Source: Saccoglossus kowalevskii
Taxonomy: Eukaryota; Hemichordata; Enteropneusta; Harrimaniidae
Length of the DNA stretch: 30,197 nucleotides
NCBI RefSeq assembly: GCF_000003605.2
Contig: NW_003155575.1
Span: forward strand, 1-30,197
Direction of reading: 5' to 3'
In this document: one piece after another, positions 1-11,520 of the stretch
How the letters are laid out: each line of letters begins with the position of its first letter
Position numbering within the stretch: position 1 is the first letter of the stretch
Translations under genes and position numbers: made by a program
Notes under the pieces: generated by a model
The model's input: only the letters and a program-made list of their open reading frames with translations
Databases searched by the model: none
What the model was told of the DNA's origin: nothing

Positions 1-620
1 CACTGTAAATGCGGACAACAGTATATGGGTATCGCCATTGTGAATGTGACAACAGTGTATTGGTATCGCCACTGTGAATGCGACAACAGTACGGGTATCG
101 CCATTGTCAATGTGACAACAGTATATTAGTATCGCCACTGTGAATATGGCAATAGTATATCGGTATCGCCACTGTGAATGCGACAACAGTACGGGTATCG
201 CCATTGTCAATGTGACAACAGTATATTAGTATCGCCACTGTGAATATGGCAATAGTATATCGGTATCGCCACTGTGAATTCGACAACAGTATGTTGGTAT
301 TCCCACTGTGAATGAGGCAACAATATATTGGTATCGCCACTGCGAATGCGGCAATGGTAAATTAATATCGCCACTATGAATGCGGCAATGGTATATTAAT
401 ATCGCTACTGTGAATGCTCCAATAGTATATTATTATCGCCACTGTGAATGCGACAACAATATATTGGTATCGCCACTGTGAATGCAACAACAGTATATTG
501 GTATTGCCACTGTGAATGCGGCAATGGTATATTGGTATCGCTACTGTGAATGCGACGACAGTATATTGGTATCGCCACTATAATTGCGACAACAGTATAT
601 TGGTATCGGCACTGTGAATG
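1..620. repeat. A-type higher-order block, 5' part, five copies in window
   Basis: This block carries a fixed order of variants: TACG-ended 32-bp monomers, GTCAATGTGAC, GAATATGGCAATAG, GAATTCGAC, GAATGAGGC, GGTAAATTAAT, GCTCCAATAG, GACGAC and CTCTAATTG. The same order recurs at about 2683-3302 (offset 2682), 9630-10254 (9629), 21551-21958 (21550, shorter) and 25516-26140 (25515). Copies are nearly identical by eye. The copy here has one extra G near position 13 compared with the others. Near position 626 it diverges from the 2683 copy, which carries four additional monomers (136 bp) before the two re-align at offset 2818. Block edges are approximate. Confidence 0.85.
87..286. repeat. 100-bp tandem duplication (two 34-bp plus one 32-bp monomer)
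   Basis: The string ACGGGTATCGCC starts at 91 and again at 191, with the intervening GTCAATGTGAC, TTAGTATCGCC and GAATATGGC variants repeated in the same order. The unit is 100 bp because one of its three monomers ends TACG instead of TATATT and is 32 bp long. The same doublet appears at 2773/2873, 4401/4501, 9719/9819, 21640/21740 and 25605/25705, so the duplication predates the larger block copies. Confidence 0.85.
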
Positions 621-2450
621 TGGCAATGGTGAATTGATATCGCCACTGTGAATGCGGCAACAGTATATTCATATCGCCACTGTGAATACGACAACAGTAT
701 ATTGGTATCGCCACTGTGAATGCAACAACAGTATATCGGTATCGCCAATGTGAATGCGACAACAGAATATTGGTATCACCGCTTTGAATACGGCAATAGT
801 ATATTGGTATCGCCATTGTGAATGCGACAACAGTATATTGATATCGCCACTGTAAATGCGACAACAGTATATTGGCATCGTCAATGTGAATGCAACAACA
901 GTATATTGGAATCACCATTGTGAATGCAACAACAGTATATTCGTATCGCCAATATGAATGCGACAACAGAATATTGGTATCGCCATTGTGAATGCGACAA
1001 CAGTATATTGGTAATGCCACTGTGAATGCGACAACAGTATATAGGTATCGCCATTGTCAATGCGACAACACAATATTGGTATCGCCATTGTGAATGCGAC
1101 AACAGTATATTGGTATCGCCACTGTGAATATGGCAATAGTATATCGGTATCGCCACTGTGAATTCGACAACAGTATGTTGGTATTCCCACTGTGAATGAG
1201 GCAACAGTATATTGGTATCGCCACTGCGAATGCGGCAATGGTAAATTAATATCGCCACTATGAATGCGGCAATGGTATATTAATATCGCTACTGTGAATG
1301 CTCCAATAGTATATTATTATCGCCACTGTGAATGCGACAACAATATATTGGTATCGCCACTGTGAATGCGACAACAGTATATTGGTATTGCCACTGTGAA
1401 TGCGGCAATGGTATATTGGTATCGCTACTGTGAATGCGACGACAGTATATTGGTATCGCCACTCTAATTGCGACAACAGTATATTGGTATCGGCACTGTG
1501 AATGTGGCAATGGTGAATTGATATCGCCACTATGAATGCGGCAATGGTATATTAATATCGCTAATGTGAATGCTCCAATAGTACATTATTATCACCACTG
1601 TGAATGCGACAACAATATATTGGTATCGCCAATGTGAATGAGACAACAGTGTATTGGTATCGCTACTGTGAATGCGACAACAGTATATTGGTATCGCTAC
1701 TGTGAATGTGACAACAGTATATTGGTATCGCCCCTGTGAATGCGACAATAGTATATTGGTATCGCTACTGTGAATGCGACGACAGTATATTGGTATCGCC
1801 ACTCTAATTGCGACAACAGTATATTGGTATCGCCACTGTGAATGCGCCAACAGTATATTGGTATCGCAACTGTGAATGCGACAACAGTATATTAGTATTG
1901 CCACTGTGAATGCGACAACAGTATATTGCTATCGCCACTGTGAATGCTGCAATGGTATATTAATATTGCCACTGTGAATGCGGCAATAGTATATTGGTAT
2001 CGCTACTGTGAATGCGACGACAGTATATTGGTATCGCCCCTCTAATTGCGACAACAGTATATTTGTATCGCCACTGTGAATGCGACAACAGTATATTGGT
2101 ATCGCAACTGTGAATGCGACAACAGTATATTGGTATTGCCACTGTGAATGCGACAACATTATATTGGTATCGCCATTGTGAATGTGACAACAGTTTATTG
2201 GTATCGCCACTGTGAATGCGGCAACAGTATATTCGTATCGCCACTGTGAATACGACAACAGTATATTGGTATCGCCACTGTGAATGCAACAACAGTATAT
2301 CGGTATCGCCAATGTGAATGCGACAACAGAATATTGGTATCGCCGCTTTGAATACGGCAATAGTATATTGGTATCGCCATTGTGAATGCGACAACAGTAT
2401 ATTGATATCGCCACTGTAAATGCGACAACAGTATATTGGCATCGTCAATG
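620..2450. repeat. Long A-type block duplicated at about 12700-14530
   Basis: From the CATATCGCC variant near 670 through GCTCCAATAG at 1300 and 1572 to the GGCATCGTC variant near 2440, the monomer order matches 12700-14530 at a constant offset of 12080, apart from one extra monomer near 12870-12900. Differences seen by eye are few single bases, for example GAGAC at about 1649 against GCGAC, ATCACC at about 1611 against ATCGCC, and GCGCCAAC at about 1847 against GCGACAAC. This is a segmental duplication inside the array. Confidence 0.85.
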
Positions 2451-3092
2451 TGAATGCAACAATAGTATATTGGTATCACCATTGTGAATACAACAACAGT
2501 ATATTCGTATCGCCAATATGAATGCGACAACAGTATATTGGTATCGCCACTGTGAATGCAACAACAGTATATCGGTATCGCCAATGTGAATGCGACAACA
2601 GAATATTGGTATCGCCGCTTTGAATACGACAATAGCATATTGGTATCGCCATTGTGAATGCGACAACAGTATATTGATATCGCCACTGTAAATGCGACAA
2701 CAGTATATGGGTATCGCCATTGTGAATGCGACAACAGTGTATTGGTATCGCCACTGTGAATGCGACAACAGTACGGGTATCGCCATTGTCAATGTGACAA
2801 CAGTATATTAGTATCGCCACTGTGAATATGGCAATAGTATATCGGTATCGCCACTGTGAATGCGACAACAGTACGGGTATCGCCATTGTCAATGTGACAA
2901 CAGTATATTAGTATCGCCACTGTGAATATGGCAATAGTATATCGGTATCGCCACTGTGAATTCGACAACAGTATGTTGGTATTCCCACTGTGAATGAGGC
3001 AACAATATATTGGTATCGCCACTGCGAATGCGGCAATGGTAAATTAATATCGCCACTATGAATGCGGCAATGGTATATTAATATCGCTACTG
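1230..3092. repeat. Longest exact-order duplication, copy 1 (partner 20098-21960)
   Basis: About 1.86 kb of ordered variant monomers matches 20098-21960 at a constant offset of 18868, with no monomer gain or loss noticed. Landmarks that line up are GCTCCAATAG at 1300 and 1572 (20168 and 20440), GTAAATTAAT near 3040, and the TACG-ended monomers at 2773 and 2873 (21640 and 21740 by the same landmarks, given one is 1 bp from the offset prediction). A further, less complete match lies at 24301-25440 at offset 23071. The correspondence ends abruptly at 3092, where this copy continues with GCTCCAATAG and the partner does not. Confidence 0.85.
2258..2700. repeat. Local duplication at 272-bp (8-monomer) spacing
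   Basis: The run GAATGCAACAAC, ATATCGG, CCAATGTG, CGCTTTGAATAC, CATTGTG and GTAAATG occurs once from about 2258 to 2428 and again from about 2530 to 2700. The displacement is 272 bp, eight monomers. The second copy has acquired GAATACGAC and GCATATTGG changes. The pair is also present in the distant duplicate around 21126-21568, so it formed before that duplication. Confidence 0.75.
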
Positions 3093-3439
3093 TGAATGCT
3101 CCAATAGTATATTATTATCGCCACTGTGAATGCGACAACAATATATTGGTATCGCCACTGTGAATGCAACAACAGTATATTGGTATTGCCACTGTGAATG
3201 CGGCAATGGTATATTGGTATCGCTACTGTGAATGCGACGACAGTATATTGGTATCGCCACTCTAATTGCGACAACAGTATATTGGTATCGGCACTGTGAA
3301 TGTGGCAATGGTGAATTGATATCGCCACTATGAATGCGGCAATGGTATATTGGTATCGCAACTGTGAATGCGACAACAGTATATTGGTATTGCCACTGTG
3401 AATGCGACAACATTATATTGGTATCGCCATTGTGAATGC

Positions 3440-3990
3440 GACAACAGTTTATTGGTATCGCCACTGTGAATGCGGCAACAGTATATTCATATCGCCACTG
3501 TGAATACGACAACAGTATATTGGTATCGCCACTGTGAATGCAACAACAGTATATCGGTATCGCCAATGTGAATGCGACAACAGAATATTGGTATCACCGC
3601 TTTGAATACGGCAATAGTATATTGGTATCGCCATTGTGAATGCGACAACAGTATATTGATATCGCCACTGTAAATGCGACAACAGTATATTGGCATCGTC
3701 AATGTGAATGCAACAACAGTATATTGGAATCACCATTGTGAATGCAACAACAGTATATTCGTATCGCCAATATGAATGCGACAACAGAATATTGGTATCG
3801 CCATTGTGAATGCGACAACAGTATATTGGTAATGCCACTGTGAATGCGACAACAGTATATAGGTATCGCCATTGTCAATGCGACAACACAATATTGGTAT
3901 CGCCATTGTGAATGCGACAACAGTATATTGGTATCGCCACTGTGAATATGGCAATAGTATATCGGTATCGCCACTGTGAATTCGACAACA
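3440..3990. repeat. Partial A-type block, matches 622-1172
   Basis: The variants CATATCGCC, ATCACCGCTTTG, ATTGGAATCACC, GTAATGCC and ACACAATATTGG occur in the same order as in 622-1172 at offset 2818. At about 3990 the match stops: after GAATTCGACAACAG this copy continues TTTATTGG, whereas the other continues TATGTTGG. From there the sequence follows another family member (see 3990-4372). Confidence 0.8.
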
Positions 3991-4956
3991 GTTTATTGGT
4001 ATCGCCACTGTGAATGCGGCAACAGTATATTCGTATCGCCACTGTGAATACGACAACAGTATATTGGTATCGCCACTGTGAATGCAACAACAGTATATCG
4101 GTATCGCCAATGTGAATGCGACAACAGAGTATTGGTATCGCCGCTTTGAATACGGCAATAGTATATTGGTATCGCCATTGTGAATGCGACAACAGTATAT
4201 TGATATCGCCACTGTAAATGCGACAACAGTATATTGGCATCGTCAATGTGAATGCAACAACAGTATATTGGTATCACCATTGTGAATGCAACAACAGTAT
4301 ATTCGTATCGCCAATATGAATGCGACAACAGTATATTGGTATCGCCACTGTGAATGCGACAACAGTACATGGGTATCGCCATTGTGAATGCGACAATAGT
4401 ACGGGTATCGCCATTGTCAATGTGACAACAGTATATTAGTATCGCCACTGTGAATATGGCAATAGTATATCGGTATCGCCACTGTGAATGCGACAACAGT
4501 ACGGGTATCGCCATTGTCAATGTGACAACAGTATATTAGTATCGCCACTGTGAATATGGCAATAGTATATTAGTATCGCCACTGTGAATTCGACAACAGT
4601 ATGTTGGTATTCCCACTGTGAATGAGGCAACAATATATTGGTATCGCCACTGCGAATGCGGCAATGGTAAATTAATATCGCCACTATGAATGCGGCAATG
4701 GTATATTAATATCGCTACTGTGAATGCTCCAATAGTATATTATTATCGCCACTGTGAATGCGACAACAATATATTGGTATCGCCACTGTGAATGCAACAA
4801 CAGTATATTGGTATTGCCACTGTGAATGCGGCAATGGTATATTGGTATCGCTACTGTGAATGCGACGACAGTATATTGGTATCGCCACTCTAATTGCGAC
4901 AACAGTATATTGGTATCGGCACTGTGAATGTGGCAATGGTGAATTGATATCGCCAC
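3990..4956. repeat. Composite A-type segment
   Basis: The first part, 3990-4372, matches 11995-12377 at offset 8005, including the shared private AGAGTATTGG and TACATGG variants. It is followed by a TACG-ended doublet at 4401/4501 and then by 4526-4956, which matches 1100-1530 at offset 3426, with GCTCCAATAG at 4726. The segment is best read as a patchwork of pieces from other A blocks. I see no gene in it. Confidence 0.75.
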
Positions 4957-5938
4957 TATGAATGCGGCAATGGTATATTAATATCGCTACTGTGAATGCT
5001 CCAATAGTATATTATTATTGCCACTGTGAATGCGACAACAATATATTGGTATCGCCAATGTGAATGCGACAACAGTGTATTGGTATCGCTACTGTGAATG
5101 CGACAACAGTATATTGGTATCGCTACTGTGAATGTGACAACAGTATATTGGTATCGCCACTGTGAATGCGACAATAGTATATTGGTATCGCTACTGTGAA
5201 TGCGACGACAGTATATTGGTATCGCCACTCTAATTGCGACAACAGTATATTGGTATCGCCACTGTGAATGCGACAACAGTATATTGGTATCGCAACTGTG
5301 AATGCGACAACAGTATATTGGTATTGCCACTGTGAATGCGACAACAGTATATTGGTATCGCCATTGTGAATGTGACAACTGTTTATTGGTATCGCCACTG
5401 TGAATGCGGCAACAGTATATTCGTATCGCCACTGTGAATACGACAACAGTATATTGCTATCGCCACTGTGAATGCAACAACAGTATATCGGTATCACCAA
5501 TGTGAATGCGACAACAGAATATTGGTATCGCCGCTTTGAATACGGCAATAGTATATTGGTATCGCCATTGTGAATGCGACAACAGTATATTGGTATCGCC
5601 ACTGTAAATGCGACAACAGTATATTGGCATCGTCAATGTGAATGCGACAACAGTATATTGGTATCGCCATTGTGAATGCAACAACAGTATATTCGTATCG
5701 CCAATATGAATGCGACAACAGAATATTGGTATCGCCATTGTGAATGTGACAACAGTATATTGGTATCGCCACTGTGAATGCGACAACAGTATATAGGTAT
5801 CGCCATTGTCAATGCGACAACAGAATATTGGTATCGCCATTGTGAATGCGACAACAGTATATTGGTATCGCCACTGTGAATGCGACAACAGTATATTGGT
5901 ATCGCCACTGTAAATGCGACAACAGTATATTGGCATTG
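4956..5938. repeat. B-type unit, first half (short form)
   Basis: From 4956 to about 5350 the order matches 14968-15362 at offset 10012 (GCTCCAATAG at 4998 and 15010). From about 5350 to 5938 it matches at offset 10250. The 238-bp difference is exactly seven monomers that are missing here. The missing piece includes the GAATGCTGCAATGG variant found at about 15382, 26576 and 28272. Confidence 0.75.
5252..5285 (+). repeat. Reference consensus monomer (34 bp)
   Basis: This copy matches the majority base at every position as judged by eye and serves as the reference unit. Its first 20 bases are GGTATCGCCACTGTGAATGC, followed by GACAACAG and TATATT. It holds a short perfect dyad, CACTGTG. With the start of the next monomer it also forms an imperfect 24-bp dyad that begins GCGACAACAGTA and ends TATTGGTATCGC, in which 9 of 12 positions pair and one more is a G-T wobble. 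The minus strand of the unit has no TAA, TAG or TGA in any frame, while the plus strand has one TGA. Confidence 0.9.
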
Positions 5939-6800
5939 TCAATGTGAATGCGACAACAGTATATTGGTATCGCCATTGTGAATGCAAAAACAGTATATTC
6001 GTATCGCCAATATGAATGCGACAACAGAATATTGGTATCGCCATTGTGAATGCGACAACAGTATATTGGTATCGCCACTGTGAAAGCGACAACAGTATAT
6101 AGATATCGCCATTGTCAATGCGACAACAGAATATTGGTATCGGCATTGTGAATGCGACAACAGTATATTGGTATCGCCACTGTGAATGCGACAACAGTAT
6201 ATGGGTATCGCCATTGTGAATGCGACAACAGTGTATTGGTATCGCCACTGTGAATGCGACAACAGTACGGGTATCGCCATTGTCAATGTAACAACAGTAT
6301 ATTAGTATCGCCCCTGTGAATACAGCAATTGTATATCGGTATTGCCGCTGTGAATTTGACAACAGCATATGGGTATCGCCATTGTCAATGCGACAACAGA
6401 ATATTGGTACCGCCATTGTGAATGCGACAACAGTATATTGGTATCGCCACTGTAAATGCGACAACAGTATATGGGTATCGCGATTGTGAATGCGACAACA
6501 GTGTATTTGTATCTCCACTGTGAATGCGACAACAGTACGGGTGTCGCCATTGTGAATGTGACAACAATATATTGGTATCGCCATGGTGAAATCGCCAACA
6601 GTATATTGGTATCGCCACTGTGAATACGGCAATAGTGTATTGGTATCGCCATTGAATGCAACAACAGTATGTTGGTATCCCTACTGTGAATGAGACAACA
6701 GTATATTGGTATCGCCTCTGTGAATGCGACAACAATATATTGTCATCGCCACTGTGAATGCGGCAACAGTATATTGGTATTGCCACTGTGAATGAGGCAA
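5938..6800. repeat. B-type segment duplicated at 7802-8664
   Basis: The distinctive variants GAATACAGCAAT, AGCATATGGG, GGTACCGCC, GGGTGTCGCC, GAAATCGCC (about 6588 and 8452) and the shortened CCATTGAATGC monomer occur in the same order at a constant offset of 1864. The copy at 5938-6800 has private changes such as CGCGATTG at 6480 and CCATGGTGAA at 6581. The monomer starting at 6642 is 32 bp because it lacks a TG after CCAT. Confidence 0.8.
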
Positions 6801-7535
6801 TGGTAAATTGATATCGCAACTATGAATGCAGCAGTGGTATTAATATCGCCACTGTGAATGCGGCAATAGTATATTGGTATCGTCACTGTGAATGTGGCAA
6901 CAGTATGTTGGTATCGCCACTGCGAATGCGACAAAGGTAAATTGATATCGCCACTATGAATGCGGCAATGGTATATTGGTATCGCCACAGTGGATGCCGC
7001 AATGGTATATTAATATCGCCACTGTGAATGATCAATAGTATATTGGTATCGCCACTGTGAATGCGACGACAGTATATTGGTATTGCCACTGTAAATGCGA
7101 CAACAGTATATTGGCATCGCCAATGTGCATGTGACAACACTTTATTTTGGTATCGCCATTGTGAATGCGACAACAGTATATTGTTATCGCCACTGTGAAT
7201 GCGACAACAGAATATTGGTATCGCCAATGTGAATGCGACAGCAGTATATTGGTATTGCCACTGTGAATGTGGCAATGGTAAATTGATATCACCACTGTGA
7301 ATGCGGCAATAGTATATTGATATCGCTACTGCGAATGCGACGACAGTATATTGGTATCGCCACTCTAATTGCGACAACAGTATATTGGTATCGCCACTGT
7401 GAATGCGACAACAGTATATTGGTATCGCAACTGTGAATGTGACAACAGTATATTGGTATTGCCACTGTGAATGCGACAACATTATATTGGTATCGCCATT
7501 GTGAATGCGACAACAGTTTATTGGTATCGCCACTG
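6640..7535. repeat. B-type tail with odd-length monomers, matches 22520-23420
   Basis: The order GTCATCGCC, GCAGTGGTATTAAT, GCAAAGG or AAAGGTAAATTG, TGGATGCCGC, TGATCAATAG and CACTTTATTTTGG matches 22520-23420 at offset 15880. Related tails lie at 17100-17590 and 29547-30037. The monomer containing TGATCAATAG (near 7029) lacks one base, and the one starting at 7113 is 36 bp. Confidence 0.8.
7113..7148. repeat. 36-bp monomer variant
   Basis: The distance from GGCATCGCC at 7113 to GGTATCGCC at 7149 is 36 bp. The extra two bases lie in the CACTTTATTTTGG tail, which replaces CAGTATATTGG. Equivalent 36-bp monomers start at 17264, 22993 and 29711, and all sit in B-type tails. Confidence 0.85.
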
Positions 7536-7801
7536 TGAATGCGGCAACAGTATATTGGTATCGCCACTGTGAATGCAACAACAGTATATCGGTATCGCCA
7601 ATGTGAATGCGACAACAGAATATTGGTATCGCCGCTTTGAATACGGCAATAGTATATTGGTATCGCCAATGTGAATGCGACAACAGAATATTGGTATCGC
7701 CGCTTTGAATACGGCAATAGTATATTGGTATCGCCATTGTGAATGCAGACAACAGTATATTGATATCGCCACTGTAAATGCGACAACAGTATATTGGCAT
7801 C

Positions 7802-8773
7802 GTCAATGTGAATGCAACAACAGTATATTGGTATCACCATTGTGAATGCAACAACAGTATATTCGTATCGCCAATATGAATGCGACAACAGAATATTGGT
7901 ATCGCCATTGTGAATGCGACAACAGTATATTGGTAACGCCACTGTGAATGCGACAACAGTATATAGGTATCGCCATTGTCAATGCGACAACAGAATATTG
8001 GTATCGCCATTGTGAATGCGACAACAGTATATTGGTATCGCCACTGTGAATGCGACAACAGTATATGGGTATCGCCATTGTGAATGCGACAACAGTGTAT
8101 TGGTATCGCCACTGTGAATGCGACAACAGTACGGGTATCGCCATTGTCAATGTAACAACAGTATATTAGTATCGCCACTGTGAATACAGCAATAGTATAT
8201 CGGTATTGCCACTGTGAATTTGACAACAGCATATGGGTATCGCCATTGTCAATGCGACAACAGAATATTGGTACCGCCATTGTGAATGCGACAACAGTAT
8301 ATTGGTATCGCCACTGTAAATGCGACAACAGTATATGGGTATCGCCATTGTGAATGCGACAACAGTGTATTTGTATCTCCACTGTGAATGCGACAACAGT
8401 ACGGGTGTCGCCATTGTGAATGTGACAACAATATATTGGTATCGCCACTGTGAAATCGCCAACAGTATATTGGTATCGCCACTGTAAATACGGCAATAGT
8501 GTATTGGTATCGCCATTGAATGCGACAACAGTATGTTGGTATCCCTACTGTGAATGAGACAACAGTATATTGGTATCGCCTCTGTGAATGCGACAACAAT
8601 ATATTGTCATCGCCACTGTGAATGCGGCAACAGTATATTGGTATTTCCACTGTGAATGTGGCAATGGTAAATTGATATCACAACTATGAATGCGGCAGTG
8701 GTATTAATATCGCCACTGTGAATGCGGCAATAGTATATTGGTATCGTCACTGTGAATGTGGCAACAGTATTTG
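7802..8773. repeat. B-type segment, second copy, ends at a junction
   Basis: This is the partner of 5938-6800 (offset 1864). From about 8100 to 8770 it also matches 22116-22786 at offset 14016, sharing GTAAATACGG and GTATCTCCAC. At 8770-8774 the usual CAGTATGTTGG becomes CAGTATTTGG, one base short, and the next monomer is the A-type CTCTAATTG in place of the expected B-type CTGCGAATG. This marks a B-to-A switch point. Confidence 0.8.
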
Positions 8774-8829
8774 GTATCGCCACTCTAATTGCGACAACAG
8801 TATATTGGTATCGGCACTGTGAATGTGGC

Positions 8830-9620
8830 AATGGTGAATTGATATCGCCACTATGAATGCGGCAATGGTATATTAATATCGCTACTGTGAATGCTCCAAT
8901 AGTACATTATTATCGCCACTGTGAATGCGACAACAATATATTGGTATCGCCAATGTGAATGCGACAACAGTGTATTGGTATCGCTACTGTGAATGCGACA
9001 ACAGTATATTGGTATCGCTACTGTGAATGTGACAACAGTATATTGGTATCGCCCCTGTGAATGCGACAATAGTATATTGGTATCGCTACTGTGAATGCGA
9101 CGACAGTATATTGGTATCGCCCCTCTAATTGCGACAACAGAATATTTGTATCGCCACTGTGAATGCGACAACAGTATATTGGTATTGCAACTGTGAATGC
9201 GACAACAGTATATTGGTATTGCCACTGTGAATGCGACAACATTATATTGGTATCGCCATTGTGAATGTGACAACAGTTTATTGGTATCGCCACTGTGAAT
9301 GCGGCAACAGTATATTCGTATCGCCACTGTGAATACGACAACAGTATATTGGTATCGCCACTGTGAATGCAACAACAGTATATCGGTATCGCCAATGTGA
9401 ATTCGACAACAGAATATTGGTATCGCCGCTTTGAATACGGCAATAGTATATTGGTATCGCCATTGTGAATGCGACAACAGTATATTGATATCGCCACTGT
9501 AAATGCGACAACAGTATATTGGCATCGTCAATGTGAATGCAACAACAGTATATTGGTATCACCATTGTGAATGCAACAACAGTATATTCGTATCGCCAAT
9601 ATGAATGCGACAACAGTATA
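8830..9620. repeat. A-type block, matches 11550-12340 and parts of 13590-14700
   Basis: The monomer order matches 11550-12340 at an offset of 2720, exactly 80 monomers, once a 6-bp insertion near 11555 is passed. It also matches about 13590-13760 at offset 4759 and 14117-14697 at offset 4997. The difference of 238 is seven monomers. Private variants shared with 14117-14697 but not with most other copies include TATTGCAACTG and GAATTCGACAACAGAATATTGG. Confidence 0.8.
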
Positions 9621-9629
9621 TTGGTATCG

Positions 9630-10600
9630 CCACTGTGAATGCGACAACAGTATATGGGTATCGCCATTGTGAATGCGACAACAGTGTATTGGTATCGCCA
9701 CTGTGAATGCGACAACAGTACGGGTATCGCCATTGTCAATGTGACAACAGTATATTAGTATCGCCACTGTGAATATGGCAATAGTATATCGGTATCGCCA
9801 CTGTGAATGCGACAACAGTACGGGTATCGCCATTGTCAATGTGACAACAGTATATTAGTATCGCCACTGTGAATATGGCAATAGTATATCGGTATCGCCA
9901 CTGTGAATTCGACAACAGTATGTTGGTATTCCCACTGTGAATGAGGCAACAATATATTGGTATCGCCACTGCGAATGCGGCAATGGTAAATTAATATCGC
10001 CACTATGAATGCGGCAATGGTATATTAATATCGCTACTGTGAATGCTCCAATAGTATATTATTATCGCCACTGTGAATGCGACAACAATATATTGGTATC
10101 GCCACTGTGAATGCAACAACAGTATATTGGTATTGCCACTGTGAATGCGGCAATGGTATATTGGTATCGCTACTGTGAATGCGACGACAGTATATTGGTA
10201 TCGCCACTCTAATTGCGACAACAGAATATTGGTATCGGCACTGTGAATGTGGCAATGGTGAATTGATATCGCTACTATGAATGTGGCAATGGTATATTGG
10301 TATCGCAACTGTGAATGCGACAGCAGTATATTGGTATTGCCACTGTGAATGCGACAACATTATGTTGGTATCGCCATTGTGAATGCGACAACAGTTTATT
10401 GGTATCGCCACTGTGAATGCGGCAACAGTATATTCATATCGCCACTGTGAATACGACAACAGTATATTGGTATCGCCACTGTGAATGCGGCAATGGTATA
10501 TTGGTATCGCTACTGTGAATGCGACGACAGTATATTGGTATCGCCACTCTAATTGCGACAACAGTATATTGGTATCGGCACTGTGAATGTGGCAATGGTG
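9630..10600. repeat. A-type block, copy of 1-620 followed by a local repeat of GACGAC/CTCTAATTG
   Basis: The first 620 bp follow the 1-620 order at offset 9629. Then the run from GGCAATGG through GACGAC, CTCTAATTG, GGCACTG and GGTGAATTG, seen at about 10140-10270, is seen again at about 10490-10615. Private changes in the first run are GAATATTGG after CTCTAATTG and CGCTACTATG near 10270. I see no gene in this stretch. Confidence 0.75.
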
Positions 10601-11200
10601 AATTGATATCGCCACTATGAATGCGGCAATGGTATATTGGTATCGCAACTGTGAATGCGACAACAGTATATTGGTATTGCCATTGTGAATGCGACAACAT
10701 TATATTGGTATCGCCATTGTGAATGCGACAACAGTATATCGGTATCGCCAATGTGAATGCGACAACAGAATGTTGGTATCGCCGCTTTGAATACGGCAAT
10801 AGTATATTGGTATCGCCATTGTGAATGAGACAACAGTATATTGATATCGCCACTGTAAATGCGACAACAGTATATTGGCATCGTCAATGTGAATGCAACA
10901 ACAGTATATTGGAATCACCATTGTGAATGCAACAACAGTATATTCGTATCGCCAATATGAATGCGACAACAAAATATTGGTATCGCCATTGTGAATGCGA
11001 CAACAGTATATTGGTAACGCCACTGTGAATGCGACAACAGTATATAGGTATCGCCATTGTCAATGCGACAACACAATATTGGTATCGCCATTGTGAATGC
11101 GACAACAGTATATTGGTATCGCCACTGTGAATGCGACAACAGTGTATTGGTATCGCCACTGTGAATGCGACAACAGTACGGGTATCGCCATTGTCAATGT
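10600..11200. repeat. A-type block duplicated at 19365-19965
   Basis: The order GAATGTTGG, CGCTTTG, ATTGGAATCACC, ACAAAATATTGG, GGTAACGCC and ACACAATATTGG matches at a constant offset of 8765. The ACAAAATATTGG variant was noticed only in these two blocks, so it supports a direct copy relationship. Confidence 0.8.
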
Positions 11201-11520
11201 GACAACACAATATTGGTATCGCCACTGTGAATTCGACAACAGTATGTTGGTATTCCCACTGTGAATGAGGCAACAGTATATTGGTATCGCCACTGCGAAT
11301 GCGGCAATGGTAAATTAATATCGCCACTATGAATGCTCCAATAGTATATTATTATCGCCACTGTGAATGCGACAACAATATATTGGTATCGCCACTGTGA
11401 ATGCGACAACAGTATATTGGTATTGCCACTGTGAATGCGGCAATGGTATATTGGTATCGCTACTGTGAATGCGACGACAGTATATTGGTATCGCCACTCT
11501 AATTGCGACAACAGTATATT

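Noticed and set aside
91-97. CENP-B box, suggested by CGGG next to an A-rich stretch
   Set aside because: The core pattern of TTCG, four bases, A, two bases, CGGG is not met: the required A is G and the TTCG position reads CGAC. TTCGACAAC variants elsewhere lack a following CGGG.
5280-5285. TATATT as a TATA box or -10 element in each monomer
   Set aside because: It is part of the repeat unit and occurs hundreds of times without any downstream gene or associated element.
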